A DNA stretch of 64,000 bases from positions 744,001 to 808,000 of the forward strand of contig CM022376.1 of assembly GCA_011800155.1 (NCBI GenBank). Reading direction: 5' to 3'. The translations under genes were made by a program, and so were the position numbers. The stretch is from Flammulina velutipes (lineage: Eukaryota; Basidiomycota; Agaricomycetes; Agaricales; Physalacriaceae). This document shows positions 11,592 through 22,648 of this stretch, piece by piece; position 1 is the stretch's first letter, and each line of letters begins with the position of its first letter. A model generated the notes under the pieces. The model was given only the letters and a program-made list of their open reading frames with translations, did no database searches and was not told the DNA's origin.

Positions 11592-12562
11592 TCAATCTCG
11601 CATCCGAAACATCGAGGTCGAACTACCACACCAAATGCCAAACCGTTTCGTCAAGGGCTGCATGACGAATCGTCGAGAGGTATCGTCCTTCTCTTCTTCT
11701 TCTACGTCCGAATCCTCCGCCTCTGAAGCAATGTATCTCTGAATGACTTCGCGCGGGAAGACCATCGGCTTCCTTTGTCTGCATACCAGCGAGGAACGTG
11801 GGGGAAACATGTCAGGCGCTGGAATTATGAGCTCAGTATCGTCCAATATATAGGGAAGATAGAGCTAAACTTACGTGGCATGAGATACCTATCGTCTTCA
11901 ATACGCCGAGGAGTCGTGCTTGTGGCGCAACGCTGGCGGTTTGAGGTTCGCACAGACCGTCGTAACAAAGCAGCGCTAGCGAGCGGAAGAACGAATCGAG
12001 AGAGTTGGTCTGCGATTCATCGTCAGTAGACTGAATAGGGGAAGGATACACGACACAATGATTACCTTGCAAAGCAGCGGGAAATAAGGGTCTTTTGTTT
12101 TTCAAAGCGTACAGGAGAGAAAAATAAGAACGTCGGTGTGGTGTCATATCGTGTCGACAAGGAACAGCAGCATGCAGCTTAACACCAGATCGAAGCAGTG
12201 TGTCTCTTGCAATCTGCGTGGCAAAAGTACAGTCAGCTTTACGTTCCTATAAAAACAAACAAAGGAAAAGCGGAATAAGGTTAGGGAGCAGATAATCACC
12301 TGAACGAGCTCTAACAGCTGTAGATGCCACGATCAGCCCATATTCTCTCGACGACAAAGGGAGACCAACTTACTGATACAGGACTAACATCAGGAGAGGA
12401 CGCCGAATATGCACACAAAAGTTGATACAAGTCGTCTAAGCCCTCAGAATAGCTTTCAAGGCGATTTAAAAGTTGTGCGATATGCGTATATGCGTGCGCC
12501 TCTGGCATTTCCTGGTAATACATGCCAAAAAGCGGCGCCAGCGGAATAGAGTCCATTTTCAT
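11592..12562 (-). CDS. Orphan protein A, paralogue of the gene at 28815
   Basis: Unrecognised fungal protein of 238 residues, modelled by alignment with its paralogue. Exons 12374-12562, 12300-12317 (an 18-nt microexon, LLELVQ), 12066-12213, 11875-12009, 11592-11818. Shared landmarks: an N-terminal helix-rich region with LAYS/CAYS-like end; IARDTLLRSGV; RxYFSxLxxLKxKRxLFP; SRxVLPLASAALLR; an intron-spanning LMP-proline junction; PRxVIQ/PEMVQQ acidic stretch; and a C-terminal block KRFGIWCGS. No signal peptide, membrane segment or known domain. All intron positions and phases are the same in both copies. It lies 660 bp downstream (in transcription sense) of dioxygenase 2, same strand. Function unknown; basic and Ser-rich parts would suit a nuclear or regulatory protein, but that is only inference. 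Confidence 0.7.
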
Positions 12563-13222
12563 CTCAGAGCGAGAAAGTCACAGGGAGATAAAGCGAAATG
12601 GGCTTCAGGATGAATATCGATGAATGGTGGCAGGACGAAACAGCACGACGCAGTGAAAGAACAAGGTTGTTATATACCGGCATCTTCCGGGCTGTGATGA
12701 ACGGAAAAACGCTCTCTAAGACAATGGTCGATAGCGGCGCCGTGTTACCGCCTTTTCTGTTCGTCTTATGTATTGAATGGTACTCTGTTTCCATCCTGCT
12801 CCGCGACGTATAGTTCTTAAATTGTCGGCGTAATGATGGTCTCGGTAGAGCCATGGTGGATCATTTGGTAAGTCACTACTAGCACATTAGATAAATGGCA
12901 CCCATGCCCGGAAGATCACAACCATCGACCTGGAATCCGCACAGGATACTAGTTGATTCACTCCAAGTCTCCCTACCGCAACAAAACCTAGTCGATCGTT
13001 GTGACAACTGGCCACCTCTGAATCACCTCCGACTCGGAGCACGAAATATCGAAGTTTCGGCGCAAACGAGACACCCGTAAACGTCCTCCGCTATTTCCCA
13101 GGACGCGTGTATGTGGCGTAGGCAGTATCAATTCTACTAATTACAGGTATTATGAGTTAGATGTCCAGTTATACTACTACTTGCTGTGGAAACTATAGAG
13201 AATCAACCCTGCTTAATACAAT
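12563..13222. other. Spacer between orphan A and dioxygenase 2
   Basis: 660 bp. Short frames on both strands are not supported. It has a TGTGGCGT motif at 13112, with a similar one at 30263 in the equivalent spacer of the duplicate block. It must hold the promoter of orphan A and terminator of dioxygenase 2. Confidence 0.5.
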
Positions 13223-14586
13223 TTATGAAGCAGTGCTCGCTGTGCTGGTCGACGATGTGCTGACCGATGGATCGCCACTGGGCATTGAACCACTAGGCAT
13301 CGCACCTCCTCCACCTCCCATGCCACCGGCATTCTCGTTCGCAACGCCACCATTCTCCGTTAGAGTAGCTGCAGGGCTGATCGTGTAGCTCGCCGATGTA
13401 TCAATCCCCACAGCACCCCACATCATAAGACCGTCGGTAACATCGTCACCGAGATACACATACTCCAGCATTGGATCCATCTCGTCGGCCTCCTCGCCTA
13501 GTATGGTGTCGTTCGCGTTGGTAGTGAGTTCCTGGGTGTTACTGCTATATGGCTCGATGGTGTCGACCTCGGCGATCAAGTCTTGGTCGAAGAAGACCTG
13601 ACCGACATGGCTAACGGTGTCTGCGACGTATGTACCGTTGTCGAAAGTCGTCCCGTTCTGGTATGCGACCACGTGGATATGTGTGGCGCGACCAGTGTAG
13701 TGTCCGGGGAAGATGGAGAGCCATTGAGCGACACCGTCTTCGTTGGTGGGTGCAATACCACGAAGGTGAGTAGTGTTCTGAGGAGAATAATAGTAAGAAA
13801 TAGCAGAAATTGGTGTGATTCGATAGAACTCACAATGTTGGAGGCATCACTGCTATCACCATTTCCGCTAGCGACAACACCAGCATACACACCAGTTGCA
13901 TTGGCTGAAAATTACAGTGAGAAAACCTTCCGAGGATTGAAGGGCAGAGACATACCGTGCCAGAAATCAATGTAGATATCGGGAACAGGCTCGCAGGTGC
14001 TGACGTCGATGAGCTGGATATCGACGTACATGTCCACACCCGCCTGGTCCTCTCGGATATCCCAACGGACGAATTCACCGTCGACGTCTAGAATTCCTGT
14101 CAGATTCTGGAGGAATGAGAACCTCAATAAACTGGTACTCACAGTAAGGACCTTGGGTAACCTCGGGACCCAGAACACATGAAGAGTTCCCGGTGAACAA
14201 CGTCGCCGCGTCGGTATCGTTCGTCACACCAGTCAAATCCGAATGGTGGTCTGTAGCGAGCACACTGTCGAGGTCACGTCTGAAAGGAACATTGGAGCCT
14301 GTGGAAAGTTAGACATATCGATATAGGGGCCTGCAAGAAGAGACTTACGGAGAGATTTTGCCTTCCTTGCTTGGATGGCGTAGGCTTCGCGACGAGCTTT
14401 GGCACGCTCATAGACACCGTTCCGCTTAGAGAGTGTCTCCTGGCAGCCAGCGAGAGAGCGGCGAGCGTTCAGCTGGAAGGCTTCACGACGTATATGCTCC
14501 AAGGAGCCCTGCTCTGGGTGTGAGTGGCCAGCCACCAAGGAGGCGGAAGCCAAAGCAACGGAAAGAAGAGATGCAACGAAGACCAT
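13223..14586 (-). CDS. Secreted intradiol ring-cleavage dioxygenase, copy 2
   Basis: Same enzyme class as the gene at 2090. Exons 14349-14586, 14143-14298, 13956-14087, 13834-13904, 13223-13777; 383 residues. Signal peptide at the N-terminus (LLSVALASASLVAGHSH), then the conserved Arg/Ala-rich pro-region. Iron ligands are intact: GPYY, FPGHY, and the two histidines of THIHV. The C-terminus is a Gly/Met/Ser/Thr-rich tail, probably flexible or O-glycosylated. It is much closer to copy 3 (30400) than to copy 1, including the untranslated leader (TAGTGCGA.TGGGTAGAAG next to the ATG). Exon lengths 238/156/132/71 are identical to copy 3. Expected to act outside the cell on catechols or hydroxyquinols; exact substrate unknown. 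Confidence 0.95.
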
Positions 14587-14644
14587 AGTAGTGCGAATGG
14601 GTAGAAGGGTAGATTTGTGAAGAGTCCATGTCGCCTCCAGCTGG

Positions 14645-14652
14645 CCTTTATA
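14645..14652 (-). promoter_or_regulatory. TATA box of dioxygenase 2
   Basis: TATAAAGG on the minus strand about 60 bp upstream of the ATG at 14586. A matching TATAAAAG lies at 31802-31809, 60 bp upstream of copy 3. Confidence 0.6.
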
Positions 14653-14796
14653 CTACTACAACGATCGTCTGCGCAGCCCAAGTTTACCGACATAAAGAAC
14701 CGTTCGGCAAACGCATTTGCGCTTTCCGGTGAATAGCCTTGGCGTATGACGCGGTGGACGAATGTTTATGTCCCTCGGTTGGCGATCGTTTTGGCG

Positions 14797-14900
14797 TTTA
14801 AAAATAGTCAGCCAGTTAGACGGGGCTGTTTAGAGCGCAGTCGAAATCCTGTGGAAACGAGGCGGGTTGGTAGAGGCTGCGGGTGCGTCTGAACGCATCC
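14797..14900 (-). promoter_or_regulatory. Conserved upstream block of dioxygenase 2
   Basis: Carries the TTTAAAAATAG..CAGCCAGT stretch shared with copy 1 and, at 14877-14899, the imperfect inverted repeat CTGCGGGTGCG...AACGCATCC shared with copies 1 and 3. It lies about 290 bp upstream of the start codon. Confidence 0.55.
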
Positions 14901-15058
14901 CGCATGGGCAAGAGTGCTGTCCTGCCGACCCTAGGAAAAGCAGTTGAGAATGCGCACGAGTATACGACATCATGGTATGAACAAAAATATCTCCAGACAA
15001 GGAGACATTGAACGCTGAAAACCTTCCACGACATTGGACATGGTGAACGTTAGTCCCC

Positions 15059-15134
15059 GATGAAATAGCTGAGCGGTCAGCACTCCTCGCTAGGAGCTAA
15101 CATGAATGGCTTGGGTTCGAATCCCGGCTTCATC
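15059..15134 (+). tRNA. tRNA-like gene, possible tRNA pseudogene or SINE head
   Basis: A 76-nt unit with a 7-bp acceptor stem (GATGAAA with CTTCATC, one A-C mismatch), a D-arm (GCTG/CAGC) containing a perfect A box TAGCTGAGCGG (15066-15076), and a T-arm with a perfect B box GGTTCGAATCC (15114-15124). The region between D- and T-arms is 29 nt instead of about 23. Its only good stem, CTCC/GGAG, leaves a 6-nt loop, so no standard 5-bp/7-nt anticodon arm forms. A run of eight T follows at 15159-15166 and would end Pol III transcription. I read it as a Pol III transcribed tRNA relic or tRNA-derived element rather than a normal tRNA. Confidence 0.5.
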
Positions 15135-15158
15135 ACTTTCCGTAGTAGTAAACGAAGC

Positions 15159-15166
15159 TTTTTTTT
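15159..15166 (+). terminator. Candidate Pol III terminator
   Basis: Eight consecutive T, 25 nt after the tRNA-like unit at 15059-15134. Confidence 0.5.
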
Positions 15167-15272
15167 CACGAACTAACGGAACAGATGAATGTACTTCACG
15201 GCAGATAACTCGTAGATATTCCATTCCGAAACAACGATACACGATCAATTAAATATTTATGCGCCACATCTA

Positions 15273-16034
15273 TTACGAGTAGGCCGCAATAGCATCGTCG
15301 AATGCAGCAGCAATATTCGATTTGATAGCATTTGCCTGGGTAAGAAGACTCTCCTGTAAGACAATGAATATTAGTATGCGTCCATTCTTTTCCACGAGCA
15401 AACTTACCGGTGATTTGGCGATGAGGGCGTCGGCAAACGATGCTGTAGCTACATCCAATTTCTGGAGGTCTTGAAGGATGAGAGCGGGAATTCCGCCAAT
15501 GGGGAGAGCTTGAATGACGGTCAGCCTCTTAAGGTAGTACGACCGAAGAACTGGTCTTACCAGCAAAGGCGTCGTGTTTGGCAGCGATTCCAGTAAGGGC
15601 CTCCAGAATGTCCGGCTCGAGGGCTTCGACGAGACCAAGAATCGAAGCTCCGTCAGTCTCACTGAATGCAGCCGTGGCCTAATCGCAAAGCCATTCAGAA
15701 CACTTCAAGGAAAAGAGCCAAAGCCTTACCACAGTATCAGTCGTCGCGGTGTTGATAGTGTTGGTCAAAGCAACAGCCGTGTTGTGAATGCCCTGAGAAC
15801 ATGTAAGTGAGCAACAGATATAGTAGTACATATGTAGCGTAACAGGCTCACCAGAGCAGCAGCGAGCGTACCTCCAGTAGCTGGGAAAGCGTTGATGGAG
15901 GTTTTGAGGGTCTGAACCTGCGTCGCAATGCTGGCAATATCTGCCTTGATCTGGTCCACTGTGCGCTTCACGGGAGCGCAGATACTGAGCGAGGTCGCCG
16001 CGAAGAAGAAGAGAGCACGAGTGATTTGAACCAT
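15273..16034 (-). CDS. Hydrophobic surface binding protein A (HsbA)-like secreted protein
   Basis: Exons 15852-16034, 15730-15792, 15561-15678, 15408-15508, 15273-15353; 181 residues, the usual HsbA family length. Signal peptide (ITRALFFFAATSLSICA) followed by a KR site, then an all-helical body with heptad-like hydrophobic spacing (QIKADIASIATQVQTLKTSI) and repeated Ala/Ile/Leu-rich helices up to the end. In Aspergillus the founding member adsorbs to hydrophobic surfaces and recruits lytic enzymes; cell wall galactomannoprotein relatives share the fold. A TATAAAGG box lies 40 bp upstream (16074-16081). Intron sizes of 48-60 nt are uniform, and every junction keeps the frame. Likely extracellular or wall associated. 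Confidence 0.85.
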
Positions 16035-16073
16035 GTTGCTTAGGCTTGTTGCACCTCGAGCTCTTTCGTAGTC

Positions 16074-16081
16074 CCTTTATA
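16074..16081 (-). promoter_or_regulatory. TATA box of HsbA-like gene
   Basis: TATAAAGG on the minus strand, 40 bp upstream of ATG 16034. The remaining flank up to 16423 holds no gene I can support. Confidence 0.55.
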
Positions 16082-16423
16082 CACCGTTCTAATATTAGCC
16101 GGTTCCAGCGTCTAAAATCACCTGTATAACACGGCGCGTAGGAACCTTGAGTCCAAACATTTCTTTACGACACGAGACCTTAGAATGCAACCACGAGATC
16201 GAATTGTATAGAAACGCTTGTTCACGAACGCATGGGCAGAAGGTCAGCCATCGCACCTGGGAACGTTCTCTGTCCGTCACATGGATGGGTCGTGAAGAGC
16301 ATGGGATGCGCGTTGACGAATAATTTACAATTTACAAGTGTCCTTAAGTCTGTTCAACCGGTTATGAGTCTCTTGAATCGACCAAGGTGCCTAGCGAAAT
16401 TTCCGCGTACCTTCTGAATCGCC

Positions 16424-16891
16424 CTAGTCTGTCTCCTCCATACGTCTCCACTTCCTCGACCCTTCTTCTGGCTTTTGCCGTTCATATGCCGTCCTCACGA
16501 CAATAGACAACATGATCATGGCTTCCACAAACGCAAGGAAGCATTGAATGACCAACATCCACAGCGCCAGCTTCTCCTCGAGAATCGCCCTCGCTCCAAA
16601 GAGAACCGCGACCAGAAGAACGACAGTGAAGCACCCAAGCCACAACGCTGTGAGTGTAGCACCACAAACGATGGCTGAAAGTGCCGTGGAAGGAGCGGAC
16701 TCTAATCGCGTGCTATTCCGATATTCCATCGTCAAGATGGTGATATGGTACGCCAGAGTCAGGCTGAAGACCGCCGGGATCGTAAAGAATGAATCGAAGC
16801 CGAGATGTAGCATCGAGAAGATGAAGACGAGGCTTGACATGAAGAGCGAAGCGCATGTCAAGAGAAAAAGTGGCGGGCCGCACGAGCGCAT
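16424..16891 (-). CDS. Small membrane protein with four predicted helices
   Basis: Single-exon gene of 155 residues. Four hydrophobic segments are plain: residues about 7-27, 36-55, 70-97 and 105-130. It ends in a basic/acidic hydrophilic tail (RKWRRMEETD). The layout resembles the MARVEL-like or uncharacterised four-helix proteins common in Agaricomycetes, but no diagnostic residues are visible. No introns proposed; ATG at 16891 has no competing upstream start. Function unknown. Confidence 0.6.
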   Translation of the reverse strand: MRSCGPPLFLLTCASLFMSSLVFIFSMLHLGFDSFFTIPAVFSLTLAYHITILTMEYRNSTRLESAPSTALSAIVCGATLTALWLGCFTVVLLVAVLFGARAILEEKLALWMLVIQCFLAFVEAMIMLSIVVRTAYERQKPEEGSRKWRRMEETD

Positions 16892-17243
16892 CGATATCGT
16901 TTTGAAGGAAGTATTTTTGTGTGAACGTGTCCAGGCGAGCTCAGTACCACCGCCTCACGTCTTTAAGCAGTACCCCTACACCGAGAGTTAATCAACATGA
17001 GGCTCTGACTCGTCCCCTGTGATGATGATGATAGTTGCATGTCAACCACCAAGTTGAACAGATAAGCCTGACGGGTCCCCGCCCGATGATGGTGACATAT
17101 TTAACTAGTCAAGTTTGTATTCACAACAATACATACGGTCACAGAAGAGCTGACAGCGAAAAGAAAGCAAATATCTAAGTAATATATACGTATATTCAAG
17201 ATGAGGACAAGCATCATCCGTTTTAAGTCGTAAGTACAGGTCG
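16892..17243. other. Intergenic, no gene recognised
   Basis: About 350 bp between two minus-strand genes; contains a TGATGATGATGAT run near 17020. Nothing coding is supported. Confidence 0.5.
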
Positions 17244-20200
17244 TTATACATGGATTGCGAACCATTCGGGGCCCACTTTGTTGTTGTCTGCGACCTTTGA
17301 AGGGGTGTTGGCCGCAGGGCTGGTGAGTTCGTACATCCCCAGCGCGCGCTGGCGCATGTCGTGGGTCAAAGCCCGCATGCGCAAGCACTTCTGCAAAAGT
17401 TTCCGGTCGCAAGGCCAGTGAACTCTGCTAGCGACGTGTTGCCCAGCCACAAGGCGCTTGATCACAGAAGCCCGCATGCGTTGCTTGTGAACGTTGATGA
17501 GCGGCTCGATCCCGATGCCCGGGGGCAGTGGCTGCAGTGTGTCGAAGACTTCGGGATGGGAAAGGCTTTCGAAATTCATGCTTTTCACATCGACAGAGAC
17601 AGGAGTGTTGGGCGACGTGGGGTCGATGAGGTCGGGGAGGAGAGAGTAGTCTTGGAGCTGGGAGAGGTAGACACCGATGAAGGGGATGCAGGTAGGATTC
17701 GGGGCCGCCAGAGTTGTAGATGCAGTGAGATCGACCGACTTCGACTTGCCCGTCGTAGCAGCAGTGGATGCGTGTCCTACGCTGCTAGGTACAGGAGGAC
17801 CACCACTGACCACCGAAGGCGTATGCGATGCAGCCTCCAACGGCTTCGCATCGACAATGTTATCGACCGCGGTACGGATGAACTTGAAGCAATCATCTTT
17901 GCTGGTGAAGATGCGTAGGTCGTGCAGCAATCTGGTCTCATAGAGAGATAGTCGCGACCATAGGCGATGCATAGCCTTCGTCACCAAAGGACCATCCAGG
18001 GCAGATATGATAGCTACTAGGGTGTTGAAGTTGCTCATCTGCCAGCATTTCTACGTGACAACGATAAGTATCGCGATGGAGAGACGCGGACAACCTGCTT
18101 ACCCATGCTATCCTGATGAACTTCCCAACCAACACATGCCGAGCCCCAGGATGCGTCAGCACAATCTCCGACACAGTGAAACTGGCCATCAGGTTGAACC
18201 TCGCCCGTAAAGCTGCCAGAGCACTCGTCTTTGCCGGGAATCGCTTCTCAGCCGTCCAACGACTCCGATCCTTGAGGTACTGAACCCAATCAGTGATATC
18301 CACTAACCCGTCCTCCCCCATCCAATCGTCCAGAATCAGCTCCTCGAATTTGACCGACGTGAAGAGATCTTTGTCAATCATGGTAAAGATCTGCGCGAAC
18401 GTCTCCGAAGGATATGCCAAGATAAAGGATTGGTGCATGCGAGGAGCATCTGGCATCTTCGAAGGGGACAGAACAGGCGCCTTGGATGGGGCAGTCATCG
18501 TACCCCGCGGTACCGTGATAGACGGGCCTTCGATCGGCATCCGACTCTGCAAGATCTCCATAGGTACAGCATCCTCAGGTGCAGGTTTCGCTTTGGGAGA
18601 TTTGTCGTTCTGGAGATACGGAGACTGTGTGGCAACAGGGGTCGTAGCCAGTTCACCGGTCTGTCCATCGCTCGCCGATAAGGAATCCCGAAATATTTCC
18701 ACTGAAGCACTTGGACTAGGGCGTTCCTCCACATCGTCTTCATCACTTGCATCTTGACCATCATCCTCTTCATCCTCATCTTCGTACTCGTCTTCATCCA
18801 TGGGAGGAGGCTCATCCTCGTAATCGCCAGTGACCAATCTTTCCTGCATCGTCCGTACCCATCCATCCACTTTCGATGCCTTCTCCCTTTGCCTATCAGA
18901 GTTGATTTGACCTTCCAGCCGTTTCAACGCATCGTCAACATCGCCTCTCTCTTCATCGTCACTAAGGGACTCAACGAGGGCATTGATCTGCCACTGTTGT
19001 ATAGGCCCGCCCAGAACAACAGACGCTTCGGACGTCGCAGAGTCTGCTTCCGAGGCAACAGATGCACGATTGGTCAAATCCATAGACGACACAGTATCAG
19101 ATCGTCGTACGAACTCGAAATCTCGGCGTAAAGGCAGCTTCTTCGCGAGTCGACGCAGGCCTGGAGGATGCGAAGGTCCAGCACCAGCCACTTCCTCGGA
19201 GGAGGAAGAATCGGAGAGATCCAAGTCATCAATGGAGACGACATCGAACTGCCAGGGCGATTTGAAACCTGCAAACCGAGCCGATGCACGATCTGACGAT
19301 AGCTCCTCGCCAAACGAATCCGTGGATGAAGTCCGTGCGATGGAAACACGATCAGCCTCTGGATGCGACGATGAACTCTCTGTGGTCGGAATGGATAGAA
19401 GTGAATCGCGCTGGGAGGCGTTGTCATATTCTGTGGATGCACGCTCGACAGGCAGAGGAGGCACTTCCTGACTGGGCGTTTGCGGAGGAATCGCAGAGAT
19501 GTGAATAGACGATGACCGAGCTCTAACACCACTAGGAGCGGGCGTTTCCGCAGCCGCAGCTGTTGGAGGCGGTTGAGGCGTAGGAGTGCTAGAAGGAGAC
19601 TCTGGCTGAGCGTCAATGAGCTTCAGATACTGCTCGACACCACCGTGAACAGTGAGCAGGTCTCTGGACATAGATAACTCCAGGTCGAACGCTGACACAT
19701 CGGTGCATGTTGCTGAGGATGGTCCGAGTCGATGTGGCGCGTTTCTGTTGTTCAACACCCGCTTCCAGCGTCCTAGCCGTCCGACCGTCTTCACGAACGC
19801 GCGCGAAAGTGCATTGTGATGAATGGGTAACGTAGCCGAGGTTTGGATGAAAGGAGCAATAAGGTCGGAATTCGAACCAGGACCTGGCGCATGGTCCGTG
19901 CGCTGGAGGATGGATAAGGAAGACGATGGTATCGCATGTGTTCCTCCCGTTGGCAGTAAGACTCCGCCTCCCAGATGGATGTTGCTCAGCGGGATGCTGC
20001 CATTGGATGTGTTCTCGACGCCTAAAACGAAGTCCAAATCCAAGTCGTCCTCTTCTTCGTCACTAACATGCTTTTTGGTCGCTTCCGCAAACTTAGCCCC
20101 AAGGATATGCGAACCAGTCTTCCCGGCAGGCGAGCTAATACTGGCTGGTCTAGACTTGGGCGGTGGGGGAGCCCGGGTGTGAACCTTTTGACAGTCTTGT

Positions 20201-22275
20201 GCGACCTTCTTGAGCTTCTTCACAATACTCTAAACGCTATGTGTTACCAAACAAAAAAGAAGCGAGTAGGTAATCAAACTCACCAATCCGTCACTATGCT
20301 TGGCAAGTATAGGATCACGGAGGAGCGTATTGATCCAGTTGGCGAAGAGTAACCTCAACTCCCTATTTGGCAGGAAGTCTACCGTGAAGAAAGTCAAGAG
20401 CCAGTACCGAAAGGCGACAAAGGTACGCAGTCTGACGATCCTCCGTACAGTCTCGTCACTGCTGGAACTCGTCTTCTGCAATGCCCAATGGAACCGACAA
20501 ATGAGGATATGACACAGATCCATCGCCCCAATATACGCCCGATACGTCAAGAAGAAATTCAAGAGTTCGTCGTAATTCAGTTCGCTTGTTAACTGAGCTA
20601 TCCATCGCTCGATCGAGGCAGCGATGATGACTTTCTGCACCCCATCTCCCGAAGTCAAGCGTAAGTTTGGGACCTCCGGGTTCTTCGCCTTGCCCTTCCG
20701 CTTCGATAAACTGGAAGATCGTGTTCCCGACGAAAAGCTCTCCTGCGATATCGACATGTCATCACCCTCCATCGTCACTTCGCCCCAAAGCACGAATCTA
20801 GGATCATTACGTGGCGCGGAAGCGTTTTCTGAGTTGAATGTGAGCCTTATGACATCCGTATCCTCGGAATCAGATAACAGCTTGTCGATAGTAGGTACCC
20901 CTCGGTAGGTCTGAATGATATCGAACATGTCGACAGTAAAATGCGAAAACACCGCTGTTTCTGGACTGACAGACCAAGTCTCTGGCTTCTCCTCCTCGGG
21001 GACAGGCGATCGTATACGAATAGCGGACGGTGGGCGATCGAGTTCCCCGTCATCATCACCAAAGAGTTCGGATGGTATTGGAGAGAGAGGTTCGATAAAT
21101 TTGGCAGGCGCTTCCGACTGCCGCGCTGTTAGTCCGGATTCAAAGCTTTGCATTTCGCGTAGATGCCGAGGTTGTCGCAGATGTTCAATGCCTGGCCGCC
21201 GAGGCGAGTTGAAGAGGACACCTCGGCCAAAGGGACGGGGAATGATTGTGGGTATGTCGGGGGATTCGTGATCGGAGAAGCTGGCGTTGGACGAGGACGA
21301 GCTATCCCGAGGCAAGCTGAGGCTCTGTGTGGAATGATTTGGTGAGTTGTAAGACGGCCAGTCCATGACCTTCCCGAACAGGTCTGTGGATGGATTGGCA
21401 TTTGACAGGGTGGTATCCAATTCCGGCAGTCGAGGGGCGTCTATCGAGGTTACGCTATACGAGTGCGTCCGAGTCATAGGTGCCGGCGAGAGGTTGGCCA
21501 TGTCCGGTATTGAACGAGTCTTTCTGAGCTTGCGGGTCTGTGTGTTGGTAGAGGAACTTCCATTCCGGAAGAGGTTTGGGAACGCGTGGACGCTCATTCG
21601 TGATCTTCGCTTATAACGAGCGGGCGGAGAGACGCTGTTCAGGGATTTACGAGAAAGCGTGCTTGATTCGGCGTCGACTCCCGAAGCAGCTGGTGCTGCA
21701 GACTGAGCCCGGTGCCTGGCCAGGTGTTAACAAACTATGTGCACAGTATGGAAACAAAGACTTACCCCACGCGAAACATACGCCTCCCGTGTTGATTGAC
21801 AAAGGCTGTGATAGCGTAGGGGGACCTGACGTCCTTGTTCACTCCGAAATGCTGGTCGTAGCGCCGCTTGAGCTCGATTGCAGCTGGTCCGGATGATGTT
21901 TCGACAAAGCTTCCGTCGGCTGTAGATGAAAATGAGATACGAGCAGTGGAGGAACGGAACGGTGTACGTACGAGCAATAGAAATGTCGGCAGCAGCAATC
22001 TCTGGTGGCAGAGGACCAATGCCATCCGACGCCTCGACGTAGGTGAAGGAAGCCTGGGAGCCGTTGGAGGACGGCGCGGGAATGGGAAGCATGAAGCTGC
22101 TCTGCGAGGAATTGGTGGACGAGGTCGGGGATTGCGCCGAGGATGAAGAGGGCGATAGATTGGATGAAGTGTCGAGCTTGGGCGCTGGGCGCGATGCTAC
22201 AGGCGTTTCCGGGCGTGAATCTTCATCGCTGTAAAGCAGGGCAATGGGGGGCAGAACGGGCGTCGAAGAGGGCAT
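17244..22275 (-). CDS. Ras guanine nucleotide exchange factor, Lte1-like layout
   Basis: Exchange factor predicted to load a Ras-type GTPase with GTP. Exons 21972-22275, 21766-21919, 20284-21715, 18103-20229, 17244-18050; 1,607 residues. The N-terminal third is Ser/Pro-rich. A RasGEF N-terminal (REM) domain lies around IERWIAQLTSELNYDELLNFFLTYR... to LRLLFANWINTLLRDP. A long acidic and Ser-rich linker follows (DDEERGDVDD; PPPMDEDEYEDEDEEDD). The catalytic CDC25 domain is at the C-terminus (HQSFILAYPSETFAQIFTMID, FNTLVAIISALDGPLVTKAMHRLW, PTCIPFIGVYLSQLQD). REM and GEF domains separated by a very long linker match yeast Lte1, a mitotic exit regulator, rather than compact Cdc25. No SH3 domain seen. 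Divergent from ASF1, 373 bp apart. Confidence 0.9.
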
Positions 22276-22648
22276 GATTGGGCGAATGTAAGGCGTACAA
22301 TGAGCAGATGTGTAGTCGGAAAGCAAGAAAGCTATTGAAACATTCTAAAGGGTGGAAATCGCAGTGAAAATGTCGTTACAGAGGCAAAAGCGGAATGGAG
22401 AGATGGCGGCGGCGTGTGTCAACAGCGCAGTCTGCTAGCCGCGCGCCGTCGCTGCTGTGGATTGCTTTGTCGTCGTTGTCGTCGACGTCGACGAGAGCGT
22501 GGTCGTGGTCGTTGTAGAAGTCGTCCTCGCCGCCGCCGTTGTGCACGTCGTTGATGATGGTCGAAAACAAAAGAGATCAGTAACACGTGACCAGGAACTG
22601 CCCTTTGGCTGCAAAGACGCGCCTTGCCCTCCCACCACCACCATCGCC
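22276..22648. promoter_or_regulatory. Bidirectional promoter between RasGEF and ASF1
   Basis: 373 bp separate the two start codons. The ASF1-side leader is a GTC-rich low-complexity tract (about 22465-22525). No clear TATA box was seen on either side. Confidence 0.5.

Noticed and set aside
12895..13080. Plus-strand frame between orphan A and dioxygenase 2
   Set aside because: There is no counterpart in the duplicate block at 29802-30399 and no domain.
15059..15134. Calling a normal tRNA with a defined anticodon
   Set aside because: No standard anticodon stem-loop can be drawn; only a tRNA-like unit is claimed.
17361..17943. Long plus-strand frames opposite the RasGEF gene
   Set aside because: They are antisense shadows of a well-supported coding exon and show no domain or splice logic.
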